Notes: generated by a model not told the origin, from the sequence alone. DNA of 64,000 nt from Jacaranda mimosifolia (GCA_018894105.1 CM032123.1:29985744-30049743), one strand, 5' to 3'. Positions 39,159 to 51,500 are shown, numbered from the stretch's first letter. A program made the numbers and translations.

Positions 39159-39646
39159 AATCCTTCCAACGTGCAAACATCGAGCCTTCTCTTGCAATGG
39201 CGGCAAAGATGTAATTTAATTGTTAGATCTTTGTCAACCCTTTTCTATAATTTTTTGTTTCTAAGTATTTTATTCGAGGGTGAATTAGTTATATTGGGGT
39301 TGACTAATAGTCATTAGTTAGGGAAGCGTATCTATTACTTTGAAACTAAGATGAGAGGATTTAGTAATTACCTATAGTAAAGAAGCTAATGTAATTAACC
39401 TTGTCTTTTTTCAATGAAATGATATGATAAATTAATTAATTTTTTTTATTTATCTTCACACTTTATACGACATATTTACAGTGATGAATAAATGTGGTAT
39501 GGATTATTTATCATTTACTTTTATCTGGAATTGAAGTATTATAGAGCATCTTTTTTTTCCCCTTTCAATTTCAATTGTATGTTATGTACTATAACAAACT
39601 ATTTAATTGTACATGCTGTTCAGCTATTGCTTATGTTGATGAGATC
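39159..39646 (+). other. UTP20 3' UTR and downstream spacer
   Basis: AT-rich sequence after the TAA. There is no canonical AATAAA close to the stop. The sequence caatgaaatgatatg near 39413 could be a weak plant near-upstream element. No coding content. Confidence 0.4.
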
Positions 39647-39654
39647 GTCTGACA

Positions 39655-40694
39655 TAGGCCTGTAAATGGGTAGGGTATCACCCTACCCATACCCATACCC
39701 TAAAATACCCAAACAAAAATATCCAATTTTTACCCTACCCTAAAATACCCAAAAGAATGAGACCCTAATCCTACCCTACCCTAACTAACCCAAGACCCAT
39801 TGGGTCTAGTTTATTATACTTATGTTTTTAATGTATACACTAATTTTCTTAATATATACTAAAAATATTATTTTGCATATGATAACAAAAAATAATTTTT
39901 TTTCTATATTTAATTTAATCATTAAATTTAAATTAATTAATTTTAAACTTTTTACTAATTAAATTAACTATTTTATTAATATAATAGTTAAACTTTATTA
40001 ATATTATTAGCAGTTAAACTTTTTGCTAATTAAAAAAAATACAGTTTAAAAGTAGTTAATTAAAACAGTTCATAAAAACAGTTTATTAAGAAAAAGTTAA
40101 TAAAAACAGTTTATTAAAAAAACAGTTAATAAAAATAATTTATTAAAAAAACATACAGTTTATTAAAAAAATAGTGAATAAAAACAGTTTATTAAAAAAA
40201 TACGGTTTATATACAGTTTATTAAAAAAATAGTTAATAAAAACAGTTTAAGAGCAAAAACTTTTTCTATATTTAATTTTATAAAAACAATTAATTTCTAT
40301 ATTAATAAACTTTATTCATTAGCAAAATTAATTTTATTAATTGTTTTTATAAAAATATTTATTCCATTATTAATTTTATTAATAAAAAGTGTTCAACTGT
40401 TGCTATGCTATTTCATTTTAAAAAAAAAAAAAATTGCAATCTCAATTTATTAATTTTATTAATTTAGTTTAATTTTTAATAAAAAATTTATTTAGCTTAT
40501 TCACATATTTATAATTTTTATACATAAAAAGTTTATCATTAATATAAATTTGATTTCGGTATAAACAATTTTTAGGTTCATAAATTAAATTTAAATATAA
40601 AGTAATGGGTAATGTATGGGTATGGGTACATGGGTAATTTATGGGTATAGACCCTACCCATACCCATTACATTATATTTAATAAGTATGGGTAC

Positions 40695-40725
<31 letters not shown>

Positions 40726-40772
40726 ACATTTTGGGTCTGGGTAGGGTAATACCCTACCCATTTACAGGCATA
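39655..40772. mobile_element. hAT-type MITE with exact 8-bp target duplication
   Basis: The terminal inverted repeats are taggcctgtaaatgggtagg at the left and tatgcctgtaaatgggtagg (reverse complement) at the right, continuing through ggtat(c/t)accctaccca. The flanks gtctgaca at 39647-39654 and 40773-40780 are identical. It is 1118 bp with an AT-rich non-coding interior containing recurrent acagtttattaaaaaa units at about 40060-40250. The right subterminal region holds six GGG runs at 6-bp spacing (40689-40721). Confidence 0.9.
40060..40250. repeat. Degenerate acagttTATTAAAAAA repeat block
   Basis: Several imperfect copies of acagttwattaaaaaa occur head to tail inside the MITE. Confidence 0.6.
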
Positions 40773-40780
40773 GTCTGACA

Positions 40781-41456
40781 TATTGGAGAAGAGGTAAATG
40801 TATATCTAGGGATGCAATATTGTACTTATGGTAAGTGAACTTTATAACAAGTAATATTCACTAGTTTAAGCAATTAACTTTTTGTGCCAGTAATTGTCTT
40901 TTATTTTTCATTTTATTAATTATATGTTTCCTTTGTACAGGGGTTCCTGGGAATTCACAGAAAGCACAAAGAAATGACATCTTGTCTCGAGAGATTAGAA
41001 GCTGTGCCAAAACGTTTTGCAAAGAGGAAATAATTATTTTGAGGCTATTGGGATATTCTCCCCCTAATTTTTTGGAGGCAAACATCATATTTCCTGTAGT
41101 GTCCAACTCAGTTTTTCAGACTTATCTGGTAAGCTCACCAACCATGCTTTTCTTTTTGAATTGTTCCATATTGATAACTCCTTTGCACACACCAATCAGT
41201 AAATTGCATGAGCATAAAATCCCAACTCTGAGTTTGACTTGTGAAGGAGTTGAGCACGGATATCTCAAGTTTGATGTTTATGTTTTCTAAAGTAACTTTA
41301 ATACATTCATGTTTTCTAAAGTAACTAAGCGGATGTGGTAGCTCTCACGCCTACTCACTTTACAACCTTTTGGGGTGATCAGTATCTATGAATGAAATTA
41401 GGTGTGAATAGAATGAATTTGAAAAAGAAATGATGTTGGTATAAATTGTCTTATGC
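40781..41456. other. Intergenic, no recognised gene
   Basis: A short open frame at 40982-41290 (102 codons) resembles nothing I recognise and has no supporting context. Confidence 0.45.
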
Positions 41457-41781
41457 TTGGTATGATAAAGGAATAAGAAAGGAATGGAATCGTCATTCTT
41501 TACTTGATTTCAATATCATGATTGATATTTAACAATGATAGGTGGGAATAGAGTGGAAGCATTTTAAATGACCAAATTATTTTTTTTTACAAAAATTATT
41601 AGAATAAAATATTTTATTGATAAATTATTTATATCTCAGAATTCTATACTTTTTATGCAATCTTCTATTTTTTATTTTGTAAAAGTGTACGACAAAGAAA
41701 ATGATTTATTTATACTTTAGAAAGTAAAATTATTTTTTCTAGGTAAAAATAAAATGATGTGATCTATATCGATGAATTGAA

Positions 41782-41956
41782 ATCTCCACCCCGTAGGAAC
41801 TACGAGATCGCCTCAAGGGTGCCTTTGGCATCCAAGGGTCACGAATTGACTATGGAACTCTGTTCAATAAGTGGAACGCATTAGTTGTCCGTTCTCAGGT
41901 TGGGCTCGCACGATAGGTTATTAGCTTAGTGGTAGAGTACGCCACTGATAATTGCG
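41782..41956 (+). other. Nuclear plastid DNA: trnA intron piece joined to trnI
   Basis: From atctccaccccgtagg through caataagtggaacgcattag to ggttgggc (about 41907), the sequence matches my recollection of the plastid trnA-UGC group II intron. It is followed at once by the trnI-GAU 5' exon. In plastid genomes these two segments are not adjacent, so the insert is rearranged. Several differences from the remembered plastid sequence are C-to-T or G-to-A. A mitochondrial intermediate is possible, because plant mitochondria also carry plastid DNA. Confidence 0.7.
41915..41956 (+). pseudogene. Plastid-type trnI-GAU 5' exon fragment, decayed
   Basis: Forty-two bases, beginning aggttattagcttagtggta and ending with the anticodon-stem sequence ctgataattgcg, match the 5' exon of plastid trnI-GAU with a few substitutions. 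The anticodon GAU is visible. The 3' exon and intron are absent, so it cannot yield a tRNA. Confidence 0.75.
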
Positions 41957-42278
41957 TTTGAATATTATTGGAGAAATCTCTGAAGATAAGAAGATACTAT
42001 TACTAAGATATATACGAAGGTTTTGTGATTGTTTAGAATTTTGTTATTAAATATTAAATGATAATTTTGTCAAATGCAAAAATAAGTTCATTCCTAATAG
42101 ATTGGGAATAGTTAAGTCTATGGGGAGGGAAGGAATGGCTAAACCTATAATTTTAGGAATGGGGATTCTTATTGGAATGAGAATTCTTATTTTTAAATTA
42201 TACAAATAATAAATTTAGGAATATAATTAGGAATGCTCATTTCATTCTCTCTTCATTCTTTCATACTAATCATACCAA

Positions 42279-43300
42279 ATAGGTGCCGACGTAGCTAAAA
42301 GGATTGAAATGGATTAATGCAACTATTAATTTATAGTTGAAACAATTAAATAAATTATTGCATTATATATTAAGTAAGAAAATAGATGATTAATTATCAA
42401 CTATACAATTTGTCAAGATTAGAAATTTATAACCTTAAAATATCAAATATGAACTTTTTCGCTTGTAGTAAATCTCATATATTTATTTATATTATTATAA
42501 AAAAGAGATTATTTTGTATTTAAAATGAAATCTGTTTTTGATCTTTATATAATATACCTCTTTTAATTATTCTAACAACTAAAATAGATAATATAGTTTG
42601 AAGTATAAAATGAAGTAAGAAAATAGCTTGGATGTTAATTTTAACAATATTTCAAATTGTCTTCCAAATTATTCTTTAAAAATGATGATTTGATGATGTT
42701 GCAATTATACTCTTCACCAAATTCACAAATCCTCAAACTATTTTGTCAAAATTTTCTCTCTTTCATTATGTTAGAAGTCTAGTACAACTTTAGTTTTACT
42801 CCACAATTAAACTATTTCATACATTAAATTTGAGTGATCAAAAAAAATATTTTTATACATGCAAAATGGCAGCAATGACTACTAATGAAAAATATACGAA
42901 AGATAAATAAATTATTTGTACTACCATCTCCACCTAATAGAATAACCACATATAAATATGTCGAGATTGATCTATTTTAGTGATATTATAATTACTTAAT
43001 GGAGCAATAAAAAATAATTACCCCAATTTCATTTTATCAAACTGTAAATTTTACAATATTTATATTATAAATTAAATTTTTGAGTAGCATGTGGTCTAAT
43101 AGTATAAGTTTCTTATATAATATTGAAAATCAAAAATTCGAGTTTGAATTGAATGGATTTTTAATGTGCGTGTGTATAAATAAAAATAAAATAAAATTTA
43201 TTTTATATATTAAAATTACCTTCACTTGTCATTCGAACAAATAAGATAAGAGAGCATTAAACTGAGGACCTCTCAACTTTCGATTCTCGAACATAAAACC
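42279..43300. other. AT-rich intergenic DNA
   Basis: No recognisable gene, RNA or complete mobile element. Confidence 0.5.
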
Positions 43301-43719
43301 TCCATTCCATGTTTGCACCCGACTTATTACTTAATTCTCTTCCGAGTCCCTCGTGAATATACTTTCACCTTTTTCTCCCATCTCTAAAATTCGCAAACCT
43401 TTCCCTATAATTCTCTACCCCCTACATATGAGCCCCTTGGGTTCACTTCAACACGATTCAGGACACCCGTCGATTTGCCTATTGTCGAATTCAAGGTCAG
43501 TTTGTAGCAATTTTCCTTGATTACCGATGCCCATATGTACATACATTTACATGTGTTTTTATACTCAGAAGTGTCGAACAGCCCTTTTTTCATCTCTTCG
43601 TAAGGAATCTTGATCTGGGTTCTTGATATTTTGCTGAGATTTTACGGCTATCTGATTTTTTGCTATTGAATGAGTATTGCGTTGTGCAGTAGTTTTAGTT
43701 GTTATAGTGGTATGAAGTG
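43301..43719 (+). promoter_or_regulatory. Upstream region and probable 5' UTR of the trihelix-like gene
   Basis: Composition becomes less AT-rich here. The sequence ttcaaggtcagt near 43494 could be a 5' UTR donor, and ttgtgcag ending at 43689 a matching acceptor, giving a short leader intron. No clear TATA box was chosen. The CDS start is the ATG at 43720; the in-frame GTG three bases before it is not used as a start. Confidence 0.4.
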
Positions 43720-45033
43720 ATGACGCCTCAGCCAAGAAGGAAGAAATGGACTGAGGCGGAAGAGAGGACTCTGATAGATAAGTATGAGGAGATGGCTTGT
43801 GATGGGACTTTATCTAAGATGAAAACTAGGGAGAAAAAGTACAAGCCGATTGCTCTACATGTCAATTCCATGCACCATGCCCAAGACCCGGTATCGTATC
43901 CCTGGCAATGGACTTGGAAAGATGTCTCCACTAAAGTGCAGAATATGAGGCACCAGTATGCCCTGGTGAAGCAGAAGATTAAGAAGCAAGAATCTTCTCT
44001 CAGGGGATCGGGGGAGGAGGAGTTTGATTGGATGGAAGGGATTACACATTGGTCCAACTTCCTTAGGTATAAAGAAGTTTTTGGGGATGTGCAGCTTGTG
44101 TTTACAAGCAATGATGGGGTTGGAGGGGGGAATGAGTGTAATGGGGGTTTTGAGGCGGGTGGTCATGAGATGGATATTATGCAGTTTGGGCAGCTGGGTC
44201 AAGTGGCAGAGGGGGATTTTGTGGGTGCAATTGATGCAGTAGAAAATGGGGTAATGGATTTGGAGTTTGACTATGATGGGGAGGAAGGGGAAGAGAATTA
44301 TAATGGAGGTAATAAAAGTGAGGTTTGTATGAGGGAAGATGCAGGTGCCACATTTGTTGGTGAAGATGTTGAACCGAGTGCATCAGATATGAGAAAGAAG
44401 AGAAAGGTATCAAAAGGGCTGGAGAAGAAGGCATGGGGATTTCTTGTTAACCAGTTAGGGCACTTGAGGGAGATGGAATCTCTGCTTGAGCAGCGTGAGG
44501 CAGAGAGAGAGCAGGAGAGGCAAAGGAGGGAACATCTTCAAGTTGAAAGGGAGAAAGAACGTGAAAGGAAGTGGGAAGAAATGGAAAAGGATAGAGAAGT
44601 GAGGGAGAATGCTAGGGAGAAGATGAGGAGGCAATGGATTCAAGAATGGGACGCTATGGAGAGGGAGAATGAAGAGAGAGATAGAAGACGAAGAGAGGAA
44701 GAATTGATGCACGTGAGGGAATGGGAAGAGAGGTTGAACAGGAGAAGATCAGAATGGAAGAAGAGGATGGATGAGATGTTGAGTCAGCACCGAGCAGAAA
44801 TGGGACAGATTCAGGCTAGGATACTACATGAGCAACAAAATCTTACCAATCAGTTTCTTGGAATTGTGTCACAGTGGACTGGTCATCCTGCTGCACTTTC
44901 TGATCACACTGGAGCTAGTAATCATTATCTATCACAGATGATGCAGAACTTGCACCATGTAAATGGCATGGTCCACGGTGATGCACGGGTCGATGGAGAT
45001 AACCAAGAAGATCAGTTCATTGTTGACGGTTAA
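43720..45033 (+). CDS. Trihelix (Myb/SANT-like) DNA-binding coiled-coil protein
   Basis: An intact, intronless 437-codon frame. Residues about 8-115 form a trihelix or Myb/SANT-like domain with spaced tryptophans: KKWTEAEERTLIDKYEEM, then YPWQWTWKDVSTKVQNM, then FDWMEGITHWSNFLRYKEVF. An acidic Gly/Glu-rich stretch follows at about 135-215. A basic cluster MRKKRKVSKGLEKKAW near residue 223 is a likely nuclear localisation signal. A long Glu/Arg-rich coiled coil runs from about 245 to 375. A short His/Gln-rich tail ends at TAA 45031-45033. This points to a nuclear DNA-binding protein that oligomerises through the coiled coil. The target and process are unknown to me. It lies downstream of UTP20 on the same strand, with transposons between, so there is no sign of co-regulation. 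I do not recognise a specific named orthologue. Confidence 0.8.
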   Translation: MTPQPRRKKWTEAEERTLIDKYEEMACDGTLSKMKTREKKYKPIALHVNSMHHAQDPVSYPWQWTWKDVSTKVQNMRHQYALVKQKIKKQESSLRGSGEEEFDWMEGITHWSNFLRYKEVFGDVQLVFTSNDGVGGGNECNGGFEAGGHEMDIMQFGQLGQVAEGDFVGAIDAVENGVMDLEFDYDGEEGEENYNGGNKSEVCMREDAGATFVGEDVEPSASDMRKKRKVSKGLEKKAWGFLVNQLGHLREMESLLEQREAEREQERQRREHLQVEREKERERKWEEMEKDREVRENAREKMRRQWIQEWDAMERENEERDRRRREEELMHVREWEERLNRRRSEWKKRMDEMLSQHRAEMGQIQARILHEQQNLTNQFLGIVSQWTGHPAALSDHTGASNHYLSQMMQNLHHVNGMVHGDARVDGDNQEDQFIVDG

Positions 45034-46609
45034 TGCCATAATCGCCCTGCATATTATCCTTTTATCCTGCAGGTCGAAGGAGCATGATGAAGATAAAGGT
45101 GCTGAAGTACTAGTGGTTTATGATTTTCAGAAAGAATTGGCACTCCAGATTAGGTGTATGTACTATAGCTGTGTAGTTTATATTCTTTACCTTTTATTCC
45201 TTCGAAATTTTCTTCGTTCCTCTTGATCTGATTTAGTATAGCATACAAATATCTCGACCTCAATTTTTGCTGTAACTATGGTTGAATAACAATTTCCAAG
45301 CATTGACTCAACCAAAAAGCAGTTGAATTCCATTCATCTCCTATTATTTGTTGTTTGAGTACCTGAGATATGTTCTAAAAGAATGCATCGCAAGGTTTGA
45401 CTCAATGGTGAGACTTTGCGGCATACAAGTAAAGATTTATGCTTTCTTGTAAATCCTTGGCTAGCTGAGTGGAATAAGACCAAACCTTTTCATGTCCTGG
45501 TGGGATCTGCCACTCATTCCACTTGCAGTCATGTTATTGCTCAATGAGCCTTCCTAATTGCTTTCGATTGTGGAAAGCCCACTTTGTTGGCTAGTCAATC
45601 AGGTACAATCACTGTCTCAAATTCCTTCATAAAGGTTCTTCATCAAAAACACACACAAATCATGTAGGTTTTTTTTTTTTTTTTTTGTTGTTGTTGTTGT
45701 TGTTGTTAAAATCGGTTTTTGATGAAAGCAGTTGGCTTTTGATTCTTCGAGATGATAAAGTGTATTTACAATGTAGTTTCACATTTGTAGTTTGTTCGCT
45801 CGTGTACAAGTAGACATACATTTCTATTGCACTGCTACACGAAAATGTGCACCATCTAATAGCATTCTGCTTTTGATATAGTTCTGAGTTTGCAAGTTCA
45901 ATTGTGGCCCCTTCATCTGCATCTTTAAATACATCACTTTAATAGCTTGTATCTTACTTGGTTCATATAAATTGAGTCGAAGAAGCAAACTTACCTTGTA
46001 TGCGGTTCATGTTTTTTATGGTTTTCCTTGTTGCTACTATCATATCTCCTTTCACTGGGTATATACTTAGGTATCATTCACCATTATTAGGCTGTTCTCT
46101 AGTGCAAATTAGGAGAATGGGAGAGAAGGTTTATTCTTTGCTGATAGTTGAGTTTTGGTTAATTGGTGGGCTGTTATCACTGACCATTTAACTGAAGGGT
46201 TTAATAACCTTCCACCCTAAAGTTCACAAATGGTCACAAATTGGTGATACTGAATTCTCTCAGCCACAGTAAGTAACTAAAAATTAAAAGAGACCAAATA
46301 TAAGTACTCAATGCATCTTTTAGCCAAGATATTATTAGATATTAAAAGAAATCAAATATCAATGTCCATTGCATTTTTGAGCTAAATCTGGCCATTGATG
46401 CGAAGTGAAACAGAATCATAGTGCTGTGAACAACTACATGTATATATTCATGTGCAGCTGAATGATGATCTGATCTGGAGTTGTTTTGGGAGACCAAGAC
46501 TTACTATGTGCAATCTGATCCATAGAGCTGGGCTGAGCTTTCTCATTATTAGCCAGTATATCACTGATTTAAGATATTTGAGTAAAAGATCCTAACTTTG
46601 TGGTAAGCT
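45034..46609. other. 3' region of the trihelix-like gene and intergenic DNA
   Basis: The first 150-200 bases are probably 3' UTR, and an intron within it is possible (candidate acceptor tcctgcag ending near 45072). The rest has no recognised coding content. A poly-T tract followed by (GTT)n lies at 45669-45707. Confidence 0.45.
45669..45707. repeat. Poly-T followed by (GTT)7
   Basis: About 18 T residues, then seven GTT units. Confidence 0.85.
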
Positions 46610-46617
46610 CCCATTCC

Positions 46618-46924
46618 CATAGTTCTTAAATGCGAGGCAACATGGCCTCTAATGCCCAAGGCGAGGCAAGAGGCGCCTTCCTCTCTGAAGCAAGGCGCTA
46701 AAAGCCTAAAATGATTATTTATAATCTATAATATATATTTAATAAGTTTCAGTCTAGGTAGAGGTTGTAGAGGATATGCAACAACTATAACATGAAAAGA
46801 TCAAACTCAAGTTACTCAACCAAGTCTTAAATGAAATAAGTTGAGTGATGTGCTGTGGCCCTTTTGTGTTGCTAAGCACGCACTTTTGTTACTCACCTAG
46901 GGCTTTCCCATTTTCCAACTTTTG

Positions 46925-46956
<32 letters not shown>

Positions 46957-47167
46957 ATTTTGGGCTTTTGAGTTTTTGGCAACTGAGTTTTGAACATTGA
47001 CAGCCCAACTTATAACAGGCGCGCCTTTATAGCACCTCTCACCTCTAAAAAGGTGAGAAAGGAATGCCTTGCGAAGGTGACTCGCCTGAGTGAGGAGAAA
47101 GGCGATTTTCATTGCCTGTGTTGCCACTCACCTTATGCGGCAAAGGTGAGCGCCTTTAACAACTATG
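46618..47167. mobile_element. hAT-type MITE related to the intron 4 hAT
   Basis: The termini are catagttcttaaatgcgagg at the left and catagttgttaaaggcgctc at the right (reverse complement). The flanks cccattcc (46610-46617) and cccattct (47168-47175) match at 7 of 8 bases. The sequence is rich in ggcgagg/gcgcctt motifs near both ends and contains a (CT)n tract at 46926-46955. The right end shares gagcgcctttaacaac with the 18.2-kb terminus of the hAT in UTP20 intron 4, so it is probably a non-autonomous derivative of that family. No coding capacity. Confidence 0.82.
46926..46955. repeat. (CT)15 microsatellite
   Basis: A perfect CT dinucleotide run within the 46618-47167 MITE. Confidence 0.85.
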
Positions 47168-47175
47168 CCCATTCT

Positions 47176-48510
47176 TATGAACAGATCAGTTGGAGGTTCG
47201 AGTCCCTATCATCTTTTCAGGAAAAAAAATATCATGGCTCACTGAAGTCTTACTCCTGCATCTCATCTATGCTAAAGAAAAGGCTAAAGGTTCCTTCTCA
47301 TTAGTATCTCTTCCAAAAGGTAACACATCTCTATTCTAATCAAATCTTCAATCAGTAAATTAGCATTTAGTTACCCCTTGTACTTTTGTCCTCTCACTTT
47401 TCCTTTATGAATGGATTGATGAAACTTTACAGTTTGAATAGAATGGCATTACATCCACTACCATTGCTATTTCAGTATTGTTTGTCCATGAAAAATTCAG
47501 TTCTAAAGGGTTGTGTTTCGTTTTCTTTTTCTGCATTTTGCTTACTTCCTCATCATTACTATTCTGCTTTGTTTGCAGGAAGTTATGTTACATTTTCTTG
47601 ACTTAGATGCAAATGCCGATAAAACTTGTAGTCAATTACTCGCTATGTGAAGGATGATGAAATTTTGGTGTTTTAATTGGGTAGTTTGTGCTGCAGTTGT
47701 TGAACCCAAAGGGAAGTTCTCGTTTAGGTAGCTTATTTTATTCATGATCTTTCTATTAGATTCAACGATGAGGTTGGGGTTGGTGGTCCTTGGTTAATTT
47801 CTTCTGCTGGCATTCTCCAAAATAAGAGTTGGCCTGCAGCTAACAAATTATACTGGAAACAGGCATAATAGGGTGAAGCAATAGAAGCGCTTCACAAATT
47901 AGCTTGTGAAATTTTTGTTTGGTTTGTAGCTTGAACTCTTTTGATTGGACGAAATGGCTGTATGAGAACATCGAGTGAAAAAGTAAGTAGGGCAAAAAAC
48001 CGTTTCTTTGTTGCAGAGACGCTTGTTGGAAAGCTATGCTATTGGCGGAGGAGGCTAAGAATAGGACGATGCTGGTAACTGAAGTATTCCTAGCAATGCG
48101 TGTTCTTTTGTTGAAGTTAGATTTGTAAGGAAGGGTGATAATTTATTTCCATTTTCTCCCAAAAAGCATTTGGTATATGTATATCTGAACAAATTTGTTG
48201 TTCTGATTGCATTAGGAAATTTTTGATTTTTGTTGGAGATTTATTTTTCGATGAGTTATTTTATCTTTCAAGAGAAGGATTTTGTTTCTCTTTTCTTTAT
48301 CTATATCTGCAAAAATGGAAGAATCTTAGATTTTGGATGTGTCTTTGTGTTACTAGGAATTGGAATTTTGATTTTTGAACATGATCTTTTTCCCATTATA
48401 GTAGTTTTGATTGATAATTTGGAGTCGATAAAGTGTTTTTGGGAATAAATTTACTAAGATGATTGCGGTATTTGACTATTGGGGTCTTTCACATATTATA
48501 TATAGAGAGG
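47176..48510. other. Intergenic, no recognised gene
   Basis: Short open frames only. None carries a motif I can support. Confidence 0.5.
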
Positions 48511-51500
48511 TAGGGATGTCAACGGGCGAAGCATGGGAATAAGAACGGGTTGTGCTTCCTCGTTCCCCATCCCTGTGAAGAAAAATTAGTCCCATTTCCC
48601 ACCAAATTCAACTTGGGTTGGCTAATGGATACCCCTCCTGGGGAAATGCATCCCTCTTGATGCTTATTGAGTACTCATTAACAAATTAAAAAATTATATG
48701 GAATAGTTTAACTAAATTTTGAAAATTATAATTTGAAATACTAAATTAAATTTAAACATATAATAATAAAATAATGTCAAAAAACATCAAATCCAATATA
48801 AAAAAAAAAAATTAATATAATTAAATAAATATAAACTTTAGATTTTGGATGTCTCTTTGTGTTAAATGGTCTTATGTTACAACAACCCCTCTGGGGCTAT
48901 CATATGTGGTAGCCCGGGGCCAACCTAGTCTGCGGGCTATGTGGGCCGGCCCACTTAACTTGCCTATTGAAAATAAATAATTATTTTATTTACTATAAAA
49001 TAGCTATTGAGCAAGTAAAATAAATAAATCAATGAATTATTTACTACAAGGTAGCCGTTGAGCAATGACTACTTGCTCAACGGCCACTTTATAGCTATTG
49101 GGTTGCCACTTGCTACTAGCTAAATGGCCTTATCGCCGTTTGGCTTGATTTTTTCTTTTTTGTTTATATATTAAGAATATGTAACACCACAATTTTATAG
49201 TGGATTTTCAAGTGCGATTTCTCTCAAGTCTTTTTTATTTGCTACAGGTCTTAAATGTTCTAAAATATAAATTCTTACTATCAAAATTTTTAATTTCTCC
49301 AGTTTAATTATTTATAGATAAATTTTATTTATTATTTATTTTATATATTAATATAATTATTTCAATTTTTTGTGCAATGGGTGTGGTGGAGTTGAAAGTG
49401 AGTCTAATCCGCGACTTCTCAATCTTATTACAACATCTTTTACAGTAAAATTTATCCTTTTTTTGCAATTTAGTTTCTATTTATTTTTTCTCAATTTTTA
49501 TTTGTTAATTATTGACATTTAGTATATTATAAAAAATAAAAAAAAATTGAATATCATCAGTAGTTTCAAAAGTAAAAAATCTAATAGCCTTGCTTTGGCC
49601 TTTTTGAGGGTAGACTGAACTTTCCTTCTAGAGGACCTCCAATTTCTCCCACTATCCAACCACCTATGTGTAGTACTAGTCATCAATTTGTAGACCCGCT
49701 ATTAAGACGCACTACTAGCCCTCTCTCTTCTTCTAGTTTTACGGTCTTATATCATATAGAATGTAACTTAAATATAAAACAATATAATTTTATTGCATGA
49801 ACACCCACATCATTGCATAATACTGAATTACTCATTCATCTGGATTGGAATGAAGAGGGTATGGGGGTAGAGGATCAATCACAACTTTATTGAGATGAAT
49901 TAGTAACTACATACAACCAAATGTATTTACAACTAGCTTATAAACCTATTTCATGCAATACTTGTTATAATGATGGGTATAAACAATATTTAGTAGAAAT
50001 TTTAAATTAGGTGAAAATTTTGATAATTTAAAATGTAAAGTTTCTGTTACATCTGATATGTGATTAGGTAGAGGCAATTTTCATTATTTATGTATTACGA
50101 TTCATTGGATTGATGATAATTGATGCATGCAAAAAAGAATACTTAAATTTTATCAACTTGATCACCCCTACGAGTGTTCATATTTATGAAGCAATTTGAG
50201 ATTGTCTTAGGGGTTGGAAACTAATGAATAAAGTTATGTCTACATCTTTTGATAATGTACCTAATAATATATCTGTCATAAGGGAATTGGTTAGATTATT
50301 AAACCCTTTAGAGAATAGTATTTTCTTCCATGTGAGATGTTTTTCTCATTTTCTTCATCTATGATGTAAGGATAGTTTAGAAAAAAATAGTTATTTAGTC
50401 GGTAAAATTAGAAATGCTTTAACACATATTATGGTTTCATCGGTTATGACACAAAATATAAAAGACTTTGTCAAGACCGTAGGTCAACGTTTGTAGTTCC
50501 TTATTTAGATACTCACCGTAGGTGAAACTCTACTCATAGGATGCTTAGTGAGGTGATATCTTATTGCCACATAATTAGTGAATTTTATAATAAAGAAATA
50601 TTTGATGATGATGGTGAACCATTTTTAAAAGATGCAGATTGGGACATTGTTGAAGTTCTTGCTCCACTTCTTCAAATATTCAATGATAAAACTAAAATTA
50701 TGTATGGTCATTTTCACTCAATGTCTAACTTACTATTATGTACACTATATGAAATTGCTCAAATATTTAACACATAAATATGATGAACATGTAAGTGAAG
50801 TAATTTATGCAATGGAAAGTAAGTTTTTAAAATATTACGAAAATAACCTTATGTAGTAATTATTGCAAGTGCTTTAAATCCTAAATTAAAGTTAGACCCG
50901 TGTGTTGTATTATTGTAAAAATATAATGAATTTATTCTTCATAAATTTTTTAACTATGATGAATAAAAAAACAAAAATTTTAGACATTTTGAGAAATTTA
51001 TATAGTATTTATAGTCAACATTATATGATAGGACAAGATCTTGCAGATATGCAATGTTCATCTACTAGCAAATGAAGAGTATTCTCATTTTTAAGTAATT
51101 TGATGAGTGAAAGACTGTTGAGTTAAGATTCAAAAGTAGAGATATTTATACTTAGAAAATACATGCAAAGAAGATTATGAAGGATTCGACGTGTTGGAGT
51201 GGTGGAAGAACAATGCCAAATTGTATTCAGTTCTTTCACACATTGCTCGGGACGTATTCGCGTTTCAAATATCAATGGTGGCATCCGAAGACGCCTTTGG
51301 AGTGGCCAAGAGCACATTGATCAATACAAGGATGGTCAAAACCTGATCCAATCAAGTTTTGCATTCTATGGAAGGATTGCTTGGACAAAGAGTATGGAAA
51401 CAAAACTTTGAGAAAGGTGAAGATAATATTGTCTCAATTTAAAGAGAATGATGAAGAAAGGCTTGACTCAATATCCTCTGTCGCCTCCAGTCTGAGAGCA

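Larger units (their letters stand above)
41457..42278. mobile_element. MITE-like inverted-repeat element interrupted by plastid DNA
   Basis: The terminal inverted repeat ttggtatgat (41457-41466) and atcataccaa (42269-42278) is perfect over 10 bp. Related ggaat/attcc-rich sequence extends inward on both sides. The middle contains an unrelated block of plastid origin (41782-41956). No target duplication could be confirmed, so the superfamily is open. Confidence 0.55.

Noticed and set aside
40680..40726. Regular GGGTAT hexamers as a telomere-like or CRISPR-like array
   Set aside because: The unit is not the plant telomere repeat, there are no spacers, and the array lies in the subterminal part of a bounded MITE.
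40982..41290. 102-codon + frame between the two MITEs
   Set aside because: No recognisable domain, low-information composition and no promoter context; probably chance.
41915..41956. A functional tRNA-Ile gene
   Set aside because: Only the 5' exon is present, with acceptor-stem changes and no 3' half; it is a plastid-derived fragment.
43728..44712. Long - strand frames opposite the trihelix-like gene
   Set aside because: They mirror the biased codon composition of the sense gene (Glu/Arg-rich coiled coil read backward as Pro/Leu/Ser-rich) and have no motifs of their own.
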